Assembly: GCA_031835245.1 (NCBI GenBank)
Contig: JAVKOQ010000481.1
Location: 1-33,784, forward strand
Origin: Balamuthia mandrillaris
Lineage: Eukaryota > Discosea > Longamoebia > Balamuthiidae
Direction: 5' to 3'
DNA length: 33,784 bases
Position 1 is the stretch's first letter; each line of letters starts with the position of its first letter. The notes beneath the pieces were generated by a model. It was not told where the DNA came from and made no database searches. It saw nothing but the letters and a program-made list of their open reading frames with translations. Position numbers and translations under genes: made by a program. Positions 19,201 through 30,499 of the stretch are shown in pieces.

Positions 19201-20238
19201 AAGAACAGCCGCCATTGCATCTGGCGCTCTATCCTCTGCAGCATGAACGGAAGGAGCACCGCCATCATGGATTTGGCCTGTCCCAGCACCACCATCTTGG
19301 CCACCATCTGTGCTAACATGGCTGCCCCTTCTCGGAGGCGGACATCTGCCTGCCGTTGCTGTTTGTGTTGCTCGGCATGAAGTAGCAACAAGGCTTCTAG
19401 TGTTTGTGGAAACAATTGCTCCTCAAAGAACCGCTCTTGCCGAAGAAGAAGCGATGTTGCTGCATCATCTCTGCGACCGCTATCGACAATATCTGCCATC
19501 AAGGCGTTGGCCACGCGAGCGGGTATGGAGCAAGCCACGTTCACTGCTTCTCCCCACATGTCTTTCGATGTGGCCGAGCCTATCCTGCGGCGCACATTAA
19601 ATCTTAGCGAACAACAAAAGGAACAACAAGGGAGGAAGTGTGCGTAAATACCTGGAAGAAGGTTGCAGAAAGGAAGCTGCCAGCTGTTGCCATCGCTGTC
19701 TCTTCACAAAGAAGGCCTCCAACAGATGAACGAGGTAGCCACGCACAAACGCGGGTGCCGTATTGCTCTGTGCCGCTGAGGATGAAGCAGAAGCGGAAGA
19801 TGAGGTGGCGGCTGAACGAGTGAGAGCAGAGGCTAGCGTGAGAAAGGACGTGAAAGCGGGTATCTCCTCCGAAAGGAAGAACACATCAAACAAGCGCTCT
19901 CTTTCCTCTTCCGTGAAGCATGCCACCCAATTGGGCAGCGTGTCACGGAGCAGCACCTCCGCCAAAGAGGTGTAGTAGGAGCCTTCCACAAAGGCCTGAA
20001 GCAGGAGGGAACGACGGTGTGGAGGAGGCGAAGAAGAAGAAGAAGAAGAAGCTGCCTCCCTGCCCTTGCTTTGCGAGAGGCCGAGCGTCCTCACCACCTT
20101 GCTCAGCGTTTGCTTGATGCCCTGTTCGTCCGTGCCTTCCAACGTGAGACCTTCCTTCGCCGCCGAAACCAGGTCACGTAGAGCTCCTCCTCCTCCTCCT
20201 CCTCCTCCTGCTGCTGCTGCTGCTGCTCCTTCGCTCAT
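16272..20238 (-). CDS. TELO2: Telomere length regulation protein TEL2 homolog (TELO2)
   Basis: Exons 20238-19652, 19584-17144 and 17092-16272 (introns 67 and 51 bp, GT-AG) encode 1282 residues. TELO2 is an HSP90-linked cochaperone of the TTT complex (TELO2-TTI1-TTI2) that matures PI3K-like kinases such as mTOR, ATM, ATR, DNA-PKcs and SMG1. The diagnostic domain is at about 775-897: KPKYLRECLSYLRAS, LEPLIRSDYLNDVEELA, RTLLHLHNEYSLPDFARWR, then YSLSQRMDVLLVLSEAARE. The C-terminal repeat region (about 1030-1282) has the family FVYPLLRQYDAQ and LSKLIHVVGLFMECLG helices. N-terminal helical repeats include RGYLVHLLEAFFVKRQ. The ATG at 20238 precedes an Ala/Gly run; TTG/CTG codons further upstream were rejected. 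It is much longer than human TELO2 (837 aa) because of disordered inserts, including an acidic Ser/Asp/Glu stretch just before the TEL2 domain. That is where CK2 sites mediate HSP90-adaptor binding in animals and yeast. Confidence 0.93.
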
Positions 20239-20826
20239 TCTCACCAGCAAACCAAGCGGTGAACTTAAGTAAGGTCGTCATGAGATATATTTTGGCGACA
20301 CCCCCCCCCCAACAAGCTGGTCCATATTAGGTCATACTAAGGAGCTATTAGGTTTGACCAGGGTTAATTACCCGACAATCATCCAAAACACCCGAAAGGG
20401 GAAACCAAGAGAACGGCCCCTCCGGCAGGCCGCACCACCACCACCTACCCACACCAGGGTTTGGTCTACGCGGTTTTGGTCGCTACCCCTTCGGCTTCAC
20501 ACCAGGCCAAGCCCACCCCCTCCACCCCACAGCAGCAACAACACCACCAACCAAGCCCAAACGCCAAAACATACAAAGGGCGGGACCCAACCAAGGGCGA
20601 GCGGGAGGAGGGGAGCGGAGGCTCCTGTGATATTTGCTTTGGGCCAACCAACCAACCAACCAGCCAACCAGCCGACCTACTACCACCCACGCCAAAAATT
20701 TCCAAGTCCAAAGGGGTTGGCCTACCCCCCTGCCGAGTGAGTGTCGCAGTTACACGTCCCTTGGGCGGACCCCTTTCAATTGTATTGGTAGTGGTAGTAG
20801 CACGATAGGCAACCACAGAAACAAAC
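20239..20826. promoter_or_regulatory. Divergent intergenic region between TELO2 and the RhoGAP gene
   Basis: This 588-bp gap lies between two opposite start codons. It has a C10 run near 20301, a C-rich block of AC/CCAA-type sequence at 20430-20700 including (CCAA)n at about 20644-20675, and no TATA box. Open frames here are low complexity and look non-coding. It probably holds both promoters. Confidence 0.4.
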
Positions 20827-22679
20827 ATGTTGGGAGACGGCGTGGAGGCCTCCTCCTCCTCTGCCCTTGAAACGTTGCCCTCTCCTCCTCCTCCGCCTCC
20901 CGTGACGGAGGAGGAGGGGCAGCAACAACCTCAGTCCCCTCCGGCGCTGCTCCCTCTGCCTCCTCCCACGGCGCAACTGCCAGCTCCAAGCCCTCGCACC
21001 TTGCCTCCTCTTTCTCCTCTGAAGGCTGCTACCGGCAGCCACTGCAATGACAATGGTAGTGGTAAGCCTCCGTTGGCTCCTCTACCAGCAAGCGCCATTT
21101 CTCGTTCTCGCTCCCACTCTCGTTCCAATACTTCCGCCTCTCCTTCCTTCACCTCAGCCCCTGACCTCTCCACACGCACAAACCACGATGAACAAGACAG
21201 CGGCAAGCCCGGCAAAGGAACGGCAGAGTCCTCCTGCAGGAACGGAGTGAGCCGGAGCGCCTCTGGTGTGCCCACCCGTGGCACCCTTGTTTCTTTGGCC
21301 TCTCTTCCTTCTGCTTCCAGCACTACCCCTGCCACAGGTCCTCCTTCTCCAAACCTCCATTCTGGCGGCGGAGGCTGTTGCAGTGGATGGTTGTATAAAA
21401 AAGCCAAGGTTGTGAAAAGCTGGAAACGCCGCTGGTTCCTATTGTTGGAGCACTATGGCAAGAAAGGGCCAGTTTTGCATTACTATCTTCACCCTCCTCA
21501 ACTTACTAACGCCAGTGTATGCTACTTGCTCCCTTGTTGTCTTTCTTCCTTCTCTTCCCTCTCATTCTCTCTCTCTCCTTCTCTCTCTCTCCTTCTCTTC
21601 TGAAACTAACTGGCCAACTTGATAGCCAAGGGCGCAGGGAGAGATTGTCCTCACTGGATGCAGCATAGGTATTGAAGATGCGGATAGCCAAGCAGCGGGC
21701 CAAGGCTTAGGCTTTGTATTAACAACGCTCTCAGGTAGGCACTTTCACCTACGAGCGGAATCTAGGAGCGAAGCAGAGCGGTGGATTTTCTCGTTGAAAC
21801 GCTTCTCTGCCGACGCATCGCCTCCTTCCACAACTTCAATAGCTATCTTGCAGGATAGCCCTGCTGTTGCCACGGCGTCTGACGCCAGCCTGTCAGAACA
21901 TTCCTCCTCGGTTATCCACTCTCCCTCCTCGAACCATCTAAACGGCTCCCCTCCCTCTTCTCTTGCCTCTTCATCTGCTTCATTAGTCTCTCCGACACCT
22001 TCTTCGTGTTTTATTCCATCTCCTTCCACGCCATCAAGTTCTTCTGTTACTGCAAAACCTTTCCCCATGGCCGGTGATGGCGGCAGTTCCTTACCCAGCT
22101 CCTTTTCCTCGGGCGCAAAACTCCTTCGCAATGCTGACTCTTCTCCTTCAAAGAAAAAGGAGAAACGCAAATCCTTTCATGGCACTAGCACCTCCTCTAT
22201 CATGAAAACGGTTGCCAGCGTCAAGAATAAGGTTTACAAACAACGGATACCTATGTTTGGCGTACGCTTGGAGGAACTTGTGGTGAAGGAGGGTCGGACA
22301 GATATTGGGATGCCCGTTATTATCGAGAAAACCACAGCTTATCTTGAGGCTCGTGGTATGTTTTCCTCTCCATCTCCTTAATTCTCTTTCTCTCTCATTT
22401 CGGCGAAACTAATGTGAAGTTGCATAGCACCGACAACGCATGGACTGTTCCGAATGTCGGGAAGCGCGGAGCGAGTACGTACATTGAAAGCAGCATTTGA
22501 GAAGCACGGTGCGGATGTTGATCTTGGCAAATACGACCCGCACTGTATTGCCGGCGTGCTCACCTTGTACATACGAGAACTGCCGGAACCACTTATGACT
22601 TATGATCTGTACGACGAATTTAAGCGAAGTCAAAGTTTGTCTTTCGACTTTCCTCTCTCTGATAATATCTGCATTCCCT

Positions 22680-22731
<52 letters not shown>

Positions 22732-24024
22732 CTCTCTCAACTCGATTTGAGATCAAAAACAAATGCTAACCCACGTAATAATAAATGTAGTTAACTTGTC
22801 GGACGAGTCGGAAACGTCAGAAGAGACATTACAGGCTCTGAAATCATTACTGCAGAGGATGCCATACCCAAATCTGTGCGTGCTGAAGCGTATAATGGCT
22901 ATGTGCCTTACTGTCAGCCACCACAGCAGCATCAACGACATGACCATAAAGAATCTTGCTATAGTATGGACGCCAAACCTCTTCCGCCCACGAAACGATA
23001 ACATATTGCAAAGGTCCGTTGGCCCACAGCAACGATGTAATGTAATGGTCTTACTTGTCCTAATGTTGTTTCCCTCATCAAATGCAGTATGAAAGACGCA
23101 CCATATATGCTCTCAGTAACAAAAGAGCTGCTGGATCATTACTCATTGCTCTTTCTCAGCGAGAAGGAGCGGGAAGATAATCCACTACCGCCTCCGCCAC
23201 CGCCTCCGCCTCCTTTGCTTCAAGTGGAGGAAGCAGCAGAGGCATTTCGGCAACAACAAAACGAACTGGAGGAAAAGAAACGAGCTCAGATGGCGAAGCT
23301 AAACCAGCGACTGGACAACATCGCCGCTGTCAAAGGCAGGAAGAAACACCACTTTTCGCTTCCCTCTCTCGACAGTGAGAGAATGCAGAGCCTTATAGCC
23401 ATGTACAGAGAAATGAAGTTGAGCGAGGAGGAGTGTGTGCTGCTTGCCAAGCTGCATTGCTTCCTGGAGTACAAAAGCCGACGGCGTCGGCCTCCTAGTC
23501 AGGATGCCTCCTCCTCTGCCTCTGTGACTGCTGCTGCCACCACCAGTAGCAAGGCAACCAAACAGCGGCGGAGTGGCGGCGCTTTGATCGAGATCTGTAC
23601 AAACACTAGCAAGAAGGCCAAAGAAGCCAAGAAACGAATTAGCGGCGGAGGAGGGGCAGGCTCTGGCAGTGCTATCTCTCTCATCACGGCCACGCGGAAG
23701 AGCGGAGGCAGCCACGTGGAGAGCCTCCCCACCACGGACGACAGAGGGGGCGCCATCAGGATTCGCAAGCCACAACATCATCAGCATCACAACAAAGAGA
23801 CCAGCAGTCCTCCTTCTACTGCTGCTGCCGCTTCATCTCCTTCCTCGGATGAAGCTTCCGTTGAAGGGGAGGAACCCACTGCTGGAACTCTGGATGCATT
23901 GTTGGAGGAAGAGGAGGAAATGTTGCTCATAGAAGCTAACCTCTTCCTACAAAACAGCCTCAACTCAATCATAAGCATGGCTACCACCACCAGGCAGATC
24001 CACCACAACGAGACAACGTCGTAA
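20827..24024 (+). CDS. PH-domain Rho GTPase-activating protein
   Basis: Exons 20827-21516, 21626-22355, 22428-22628, 22791-23013 and 23088-24024 join in frame at GT-AG sites (926 residues). The protein would stimulate GTP hydrolysis by Rho/Rac GTPases at membranes. A Pro/Ser-rich leader (1-180) precedes a PH domain (about 185-290: CSGWLYKKAKVVKSWKRRWF, ending with the conserved Trp in AERWIFSL). A Ser-rich linker follows, then the RhoGAP domain (about 437-640). The catalytic arginine finger is Arg482 in HGLFRMSGS, followed by the GVLTLYIRELPEPL signature and the NLAIVWTPNLFRP Asn/Pro motif. All expected catalytic and binding residues are present. Beyond are a poly-Pro run (a possible SH3/WW/profilin ligand), a Gln/Glu coiled coil (EEAAEAFRQQQNELEEKK), and a Ser/Lys/Gly-rich tail. 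PH-RhoGAP order recalls the ARHGAP25/ARHGAP22 group of animals, but orthology is not claimed. Start is the ATG at 20827. Confidence 0.93.
22681..22738. repeat. (CT)n microsatellite
   Basis: Two adjoining CT tracts separated by a short TTCTC interruption, inside the third RhoGAP intron; the pyrimidines lie on the sense strand. Confidence 0.95.
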
Positions 24025-24300
24025 TTATACCATTGACACCACTTGTATTTTTTGTTTTTGTTTTTGCTTTGTTTGTTCTTGTTTATTATTATGTTAGCCA
24101 GTTTTCTTTTTTGTGTTCTGCCAACAAAGACGAAACAAGTACTTTTCTAGAATACGTTCTGTTGTGTTTTGTGAGCTCTCCTGTTGTGTTGTGTTTGGGC
24201 TGCCACAAAACCGAACGCTTGAAGTGAGTGAGCACATTGCGGATGCGAAAATTTTCCAAGCGAGGTGTTGTTAGAAGGCAGAACTTTGACACTAATGGGT
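24025..24300. other. Convergent 3' region of RhoGAP and FKBP-TPR genes
   Basis: A 276-bp gap between two stop codons on opposite strands. The first part is T-rich (TTTTTGTTTTTG near 24048), as expected for a 3'-UTR on the plus strand. No further gene is seen. Confidence 0.4.
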
Positions 24301-25307
24301 TCAAGACAGGAATCCTGTACACGGTGAAGAGTGTTAATGCAGAAGAAGAACAAGAAGAAGAAGAAGAAGAAGAACAACAACAACAACAACAAGCACCAGC
24401 ACATGAACTAGAACAGAACCAGAACCAAGAAAAAGAAAAAGAAAAAGAGTGGGAATTACGTACCATTCCATGTTTGGCGTTGCTTTGCTTCAGCTTGCTT
24501 TTGTCGTTTCTTGGTCTCCTCAAACAAGCGACGAACTTGTTGGTTGCTCGGTTCGAGCTTTGCCACATTCTGCAGTGTTTGGTAGGCGTCTTCATATTCA
24601 TGTCGCGAAGAATGTGCTTTGGCCTTTCGGAGGAGCGCTTTGACATTTTTTGGTTCAATTTCCAGGACCTTCGTTGCCAGTAATAAAAGAAAATATCAAA
24701 AGAAAAGAAAAGAAGGGAGGGAGGGAGGGAGGGAGGGAGGGAGGGAGGGAGGGAGGGAGGAGGGAGGGAGGGAGGGAGGGAGGGAGGGAGGGAGGGAGGG
24801 AGGGAGGGAGGAGGGAGGGAGGGAGGGAGGAGGGAGGGAGGGAGGGAGGGAGGGAGGAGGGAGGGAGGGAGGGAGGGAGGGAGGGAGGGAGGGAGGGAGG
24901 GAGGGAGGGAGGGGAGGGAGGGAGGGAGGGAGGGAGGGAGGGAGGGAGGGAGGGAGGGAGGGAGGGAGGGAGGGAGGGAGGGAGGGGAGGGAGGGAGGGA
25001 GGGAGGGAGGGAGGGAGAAGACACAAATGTAGAAATAAGGACCAGGAAAGAAAAGCGAAGGGAAAAGGTAGATGTACCATATGGCTGTAACGAAGCGACG
25101 TGCTGAATTCATTCAGTTCAAGAGTGGCTGCAGCCATGTTATTCCAAAGTTGCAGGCGAAGGGTTTGAAGCTGGTTTGCTTGCTCTGCGTCAAGATCCTC
25201 CAACTCAACACCACTAAATTCAGCCAAGGCCTGAGCTTGGAAAATAGCCTTCAGTTAGTCCATTCACCTCGAATATAGCATATAGGACAGCAAAACAAAA
25301 CGAGAGC

Positions 25308-25345
<38 letters not shown>

Positions 25346-26261
25346 GAGAGAGAGAGAGAGAGAGGCCATATGCAAACCTTGTTATAAGCCCTGACGGCTT
25401 GACGAAAGGCCTTCCTGATAAAGTGTCGGTTGCCTGTCTCTTTCTCAGTGGTTGCAGCTTCCATTTTAAGAGGCCAAGGCTTATCTGCTTGCTTCACGCT
25501 CTATTTGATGTTACCAAAAGGTGAGACAGAACAGATTGAACAGTAGTCCTGTTTGAGAGGTCATACACACCGTTTCCTGCGGCCGCATGAAGCGAAGAAG
25601 TTCTATCTCGAACTCGAGGTTGGCCTTGGGAGGAATGCGAGGTGGACAACCCAAGCTGCCATAGCCAAATGTGTGCATGCAACGCAGTATTGCGACTTCG
25701 CCTTGTCGCATTGTCTTCATACACTCCTCCCAGCCGAGTATCACTTCCTCTTTTGGCCATAACAAACGGTAAAACAATAGCAGAAGAGAGAGGGATGGAG
25801 GAGGAGGAGGTCAAGAACAACAACAACAAGAACAACAACAAGAACAACAACAGTATACCTTCTCCCAAAGTAAATGTGAACTCGTGGTTAGAGAAGTCTT
25901 TGTCTTTGCTGGAGTCAAACTTTTCTCCTCTTGTCCCGTCCTCCTTCAACAAGTAACCTTCATAGTGAACTTGAACAGAAGTATTGGAAGTTAGCCTCCA
26001 ACGACACAACAATTGGCAGAAACAGCCTCTCTTCTTCTCCTAACAGCAGCAGGTACCAGTCATTTTAGAGCCAGCAGGCGGCAAACCGCCTTTGCCTTCG
26101 CGCAGGGTCTTCTTGGCGACTTCACCATCAGGAACGAGAGGAACAAAACCCTCCCAGATGCAAGTCCCATCGCCCTCTTCACTCTCAGCAGCCGCCGCCG
26201 CCGCCGCTACTTGATCGACGCAAGGAGACCAGGCCTCTGCGGGTTGCTGCTCCGCTGCCAT
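24301..26261 (-). CDS. FKBP-type peptidyl-prolyl isomerase with TPR repeats
   Basis: Seven exons on the minus strand: 26261-26057, 25969-25859, 25749-25571, 25500-25378, 25248-25078, 24668-24464 and 24314-24301. All introns are GT-AG and the sum gives 335 residues. The FKBP domain (about 60-165) shows KMTVHYEGYLLKEDG, EKFDSSKDKDF, FTLGE, VILGWEECMKTMRQGE and YGSLGCPPRIPPKANLEFE. This covers the usual substrate-pocket residues (Tyr, Phe-Asp, Val-Ile, Trp, Tyr, Phe). Three TPR motifs follow (about 180-320), including LWNNMAAATLELNEFSTSLR and NVKALLRKAKAHSSRHEYED. In FKBP4/5 and plant ROF proteins this module binds the C-terminus of HSP90, so a cochaperone role in the cytosol is likely. There is only one FKBP domain, unlike FKBP4/5. 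The last exon is a 14-nt microexon encoding FLS and stop, and is the least certain. A (TCCC)n intron splits the last TPR. Confidence 0.92.
24714..25017. repeat. (GGGA)n tandem repeat, about 300 bp
   Basis: About 75 GGGA units with occasional interruptions (GGAGGGA) fill most of the fifth intron of the FKBP-TPR gene. On the plus strand, the template for this gene, GGG triplets recur every 4 nt, a strong G-quadruplex-forming arrangement. On the sense strand it is (TCCC)n. Long open frames here are only Gly-Arg-Glu or Pro-Ser-Leu repeats and are not genes. Confidence 0.97.
25310..25364. repeat. (GA)n microsatellite
   Basis: GA tract with one GT interruption in the fourth FKBP-TPR intron, starting about 14 bp after the 5' splice site; it reads (CT)n on the sense strand. 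Confidence 0.95.
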
Positions 26262-26970
26262 CCTCGTTGTTTTGTGTAGGGTTCAACCTCGGTGCCTACG
26301 AGCCTAAAAGAAACTTCCTAATCATCTTAGATATGATCGAACCAATAGCTGTCATCACAGCTGACGTAAGAGCAATACGGACCCTCGATCACCCTCTTCC
26401 CAATAAAAAATTTGCCAAAGAAAAAAAACCAAAAACAAAAGGCAAAAGCAGCTGTTGTGAGTTCGCTTGTGTGGGTTCTACTACAAGGAGCCCTCCCTCT
26501 CTTCTCTCTCCCCCTTCCTGCTTGCTGTGGGAAGCTTTTGGAGTTTGTGACTTCCTTATTCGAAATACCGCTTTGACGGAGCGGGTTGTGCCCTTCCCGC
26601 TACTTGCCTTGCGTGGAACTTGAAAAAAAAAATAGCCTACAAAACAAGTAGCGGCAACTAACTGGAAGGAAAAAAAAAGTAGCGAAGGAAGGAGATACAA
26701 ACAAAACACCAACAAAAACAACAACAAGGCAAAAAAAAAATAAAATAAAAACAGGATCCCAAAGATTGGGACAAGGCAAGAGGACTGACTGATTGTGCTT
26801 CTTTTCGGAGTGGTTTTTTTTTTGAATTATTAGTTTATTTGTTTGATTTTGCTTTTCCTTGCTTTTTTTTTGTTGCCACTGCAACGATTTCGTTTAGCTT
26901 CGCCCACCAGCCACCTTATTATTCCTTTCCCTTCACCACCCCCACCAAGTTGTCCTCAGAGAATCAATTG
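26262..26970. promoter_or_regulatory. Divergent intergenic region between FKBP-TPR and PCF11
   Basis: 709 bp between two opposite start codons. The right half is A-rich then T-rich (26620-26880) and ends with a pyrimidine stretch and TTTCGTTTAG at about 26898, a plausible 3' splice site for a 5'-UTR intron of PCF11. No ORF with recognisable content and no clear TATA box were seen. Confidence 0.4.
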
Positions 26971-27582
26971 ATGAGCATGCGGGGGCCTTATCACCAACAA
27001 AAACCTGACTCCCTGCGAGAGATCATTTCAGAATACGACAGCGAGCTTGCCGAACTTACTTTTAATTCTAAGCCGATCATAAACAATCTCACCATTGTGG
27101 CCGGCGAGAACATCCATGCCAGCGAGCAGATCGCCAAACTCATTGAGCACCGTCTTACTTCGGTATGTTTCTTAATCCACACCCTTTTTTTGTACTTTTG
27201 CTTTTGTGCCGCCTGGTTCCTCATTTAAAACCGACTTCACAAATGCGATCCAGGCCCATATGAAAAGAAAGCTGCCCTTCTTGTACCTTACCGACTCGAT
27301 AGTGAAGAACATAGGCGGAGTCTACCATCAACTCTTTTCTTCGAACATTGATATGTTGTTTTTGAACGTCTATGAAAAGGCAGACGAACCCACCCGCCAG
27401 TCTTTGCATCGGCTGCTCTCGACATGGCCTCCGATCTTCCCTGAGAAAGTGCCACTCATCGAAGAGAGAATAAAATTGATGCCGCTGTCACCAACTGCGG
27501 AAGAGGCGTCAGCTCCCTCAACTGCGCCAAAAATACATGTCAACCCTCGTTACCTCGCACGTCGTCAAGAAGTTGAAGTACA

Positions 27583-27626
<44 letters not shown>

Positions 27627-30002
27627 CTTTTAACAAGCAACGACAAATAGCGAGGACATGGTCCCGGCCGTTTAGATGAGATGTTGGCAAGTTCCGAATG
27701 GGAACAGCAACAAATGCGACGCAGAGTTTCACCCCCTTCCCGCAGCGGCAGGCCTTCATGGCGGGACCAGCAAAGGGGGTATCATGCACGAAGTGATGGC
27801 TCCCACGGAGTCAGCAGAGGTGCTGTTGGTCATTCTGCTTTTCCGCCTGGATCTCCCTCCTTCAATGTGGGGGGTGGCGAAGCCTCTTTTCTCCAACCTC
27901 AGAACACTCAATTGGCCTCTCTCCTGGGTACAATACCCCAAGATTTGATCGTGCAGGAAACACAAACCCTTATCTTACGGCTAGAGCAACAAATACGAGA
28001 TCAGTTGCAGGGCGGAACTCTGTCGCCAAACGAACAGTTGGAGCTGCTTAAGCAACTGCAGCAGCTAAAGACCCTGCAGCAGCAGGCTCTCCAGTTACAG
28101 ACCACCACTTCCTCTGCCTATCCTGCCACACCTGCCTTTGGCACCACTCCTCTTCCTCTTCAGCTTCAATTGCCAGCTACAACCTTCCATCCGCGGCAGT
28201 ATCCTGATATAACGCAGTTGGCTGCCTCATTGATGGGCTCTTCTGCCTTGCCTTCGACTACCGCTGCCACACCAACAACAACCACACCTGCCGCTGCCGC
28301 TGCCGCTGCCAGCAGCCCTGCTACCTCACTCTCTCCTTTCGCCTCTTTAGATACCTCGAATTTGTTGCACAGTCTGACCACCTTGGGCATCATCTCTCCG
28401 TTTGGCGGAGGTCCCCCTCAATCTACATCAATTCCTACTCAACCTATCCCAACTGCCCTCCCTCTTTCTTTGCCCACTGCACTACCTGCCACTCCCCATT
28501 CACTGCCCCAACCTACAGCAGCTATACCTCCGGCCCGTCACCATGCGGCGCCACCACCAATTCATCAACAACCTCCTATCAAGCGGCCACGTTTGGATAG
28601 CGGAAGCACATCGACAGCCGCTGAAAGCAGTAGAGGGCGGCCTGGCCTGAACAAGCTCTACTCTCCCTCAGCCTCTCAATGTGCCACTTGTGGTCTGCGC
28701 TTCACTGATAAAGAAAAGATGGGCAAACACCTCGATTGGCACTTTGCCATGAACTGCAAGGAAAAAGAAAAGATCAAGAAACCTCTTTCTCGGACCTGGT
28801 ACCTTACCGCTGAGGTATGTTTCTCCCTCTCCCTCTCCCTCCCCTCTCCCTCTCCCTCTAATGTCTTTGCTAACGTGGCTACCTTATAACTATCAAAAAT
28901 CACCCAATCAACTTGATGCAACTGATGCGGCTGCTTCGTTGTCCATTGCTTCTACTGACTCTGCTGTGTGCTCATTCTGTAATGGTGCTGGTGGCCATCA
29001 TTCTCTCTCAAATCACCATTAAATGAACGTTTCACCAAAAACGTCGGTGATGATGCTATCATTCGTTTATCGAATGTTTGTGTTTTTAAATAAAATACCC
29101 GCCACCACCACACCCCAACCAACCACAAAACCACCAAAACAACCCCATCCAACACACCACAACCAAAACTAACTCACCGCCACCAATGCATGCTGTTATT
29201 TATGGGGGAAACTCCACCCCCGCCTGCATTCCTTGCTTCCTTCTGTTCTTTTCTTTGCATTTCTTTCAGGACTGGACGATGAATGTCGAAGTGGCGGACA
29301 AGTCAGGTATGGCATCTTCTTCTCTGATGTATTATAAAGCAGCATTGCTGTTTGAGGGCGTAGGAGCCTCTGTTAATGTTGTTCTCGTTTCCTTCTCTTT
29401 CTCCTTCTCTCTCTTTCTACCATCTATCGTTTTTCGGCTGAGCAGTGATACCATTCTTTGGGGCTGAAGCGGAAAGCGTGAGCGAAGAGGAAGCAACCAA
29501 CGTGCCTCTGTCCAGCGTGGTGGCTGACGAGGCCCATTCCCAATGCCCTATTTGCGGCGAAGGCTTTGTACAGTTTTGGGACAGGTAACGGTCCTTCATG
29601 CTTTTCTCGTTGTTCCGTCAACTAACGCATACTCGTCCATTGGTACGCTTTACTGTCCCTCTAAATATCAATAGCGAGCGAGAAGAATGGATGTATAGAG
29701 ACGCCATCCAGCCCGTTCCCGACCAGGCCATCTACCATGTCAAGTGCTACTCCTCTCAACCAGGCTCCAACTCTTCTTCTTCACCCTCGTCATCATCTGT
29801 TGCCTCCGCTGCTTCCTTCCAGGTGGATAGCACCCATTTTACCAGCAACGCTTCCGAGCACCAAGGACAGTTTTCTCTCCCTTCAGGTATTACAGGAGAG
29901 GAAGACCGGAAGGATGTTATATTGCAGCTCTCAAAAGAAACCACTGATTCATCTGCTGTAGCCGCTACCACTACAACAGCTGGTTCTACCCTTCCCCACT
30001 AA
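26971..30002 (+). CDS. PCF11: Pre-mRNA cleavage factor II subunit PCF11
   Basis: Exons 26971-27162, 27254-27577, 27651-28814, 29270-29306, 29446-29584 and 29675-30002 keep frame at GT-AG sites (727 residues). PCF11 binds the RNA polymerase II C-terminal domain, acts in cleavage and polyadenylation, and helps termination. The N-terminal CTD-interacting domain (about 10-150) is clear: SLREIISEYDSELAELTFNS, AGENIHASEQIAKLIEHRL, LPFLYLTDSIVKNIGGVY. The middle (180-500) is Gln/Pro/Ala-rich with a Gln-Leu coiled coil (LELLKQLQQLKTLQQQAL). Two C-terminal zinc fingers flank a linker, as in the family: CATCGLRFTDKEKMGKHLDW (about 516-540) and CPICGEGFVQFWDSEREEW, closing with YHVKC (about 607-645). 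Exon 4 is only 37 nt. The start is the ATG at 26971, four residues before RGPY; a coding exon further upstream cannot be excluded. It is shorter than human PCF11 (1555 aa) and close to yeast (626 aa). Confidence 0.93.
27585..27622. repeat. (CT)n microsatellite
   Basis: CT tract filling much of the 73-bp second intron of PCF11, between the 5' splice site at 27578 and the AG at 27650. Confidence 0.95.
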
Positions 30003-30370
30003 CTCCCTACGCCTCCATCTGTTCAGCTATCCGCTCGCCACTCTCCACCTTGGTTGCTGTTGAGCTGTTCTCTTCTTGTTGTCCCCCCTTGTGGTCTTTC
30101 TTCACCTTCTGCAGGCAGTGAACAGTTCCCTTAGTGCCCTTTTTGGCCAATGGTTGGGTATGTGGGTGTGCCGGTGATCATTCTTGCTTGGTTGCCCCTT
30201 ATTGTCAATAATATGGACGATAATGATGACGATGGAATCTTTGTTTTTGTTTGAACCAACAATCATATCCCCCCCCCCCCTCCGCCTGCTTCCTCCTTTA
30301 ACCTTCCTGTTGTTGCCTTTGCTGGAGGCAAGCTTAACGACAGACGGAAGAAAGAAGGAAGGGGGGGGGA

Positions 30371-30418
<48 letters not shown>

Positions 30419-30499
30419 AAAGAAAGAAAGAAACGACAAGAAGCAGAGAAAGAAAACAACGAGACATTCGCAAAGTTATTTTCTGTAAAAAGCAAAGGT
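30003..30499. other. Convergent 3' region of PCF11 and the LamG-type gene
   Basis: 497 bp between two stop codons. It contains a C10 run near 30270, a G9 run near 30361 and a (GAAA)n tract (about 30369-30434). No gene or structured RNA was recognised. Confidence 0.45.
30369..30434. repeat. (GAAA)n microsatellite
   Basis: About 16 GAAA units with one AAAAG interruption, in the intergenic region downstream of both PCF11 and the LamG-type gene. Confidence 0.95.

Noticed and set aside
24650-25112. Long ORFs encoding GREGGREG or LPPSLPPS repeats on both strands
   Set aside because: They are translations of the (GGGA)n microsatellite within the FKBP-TPR intron.
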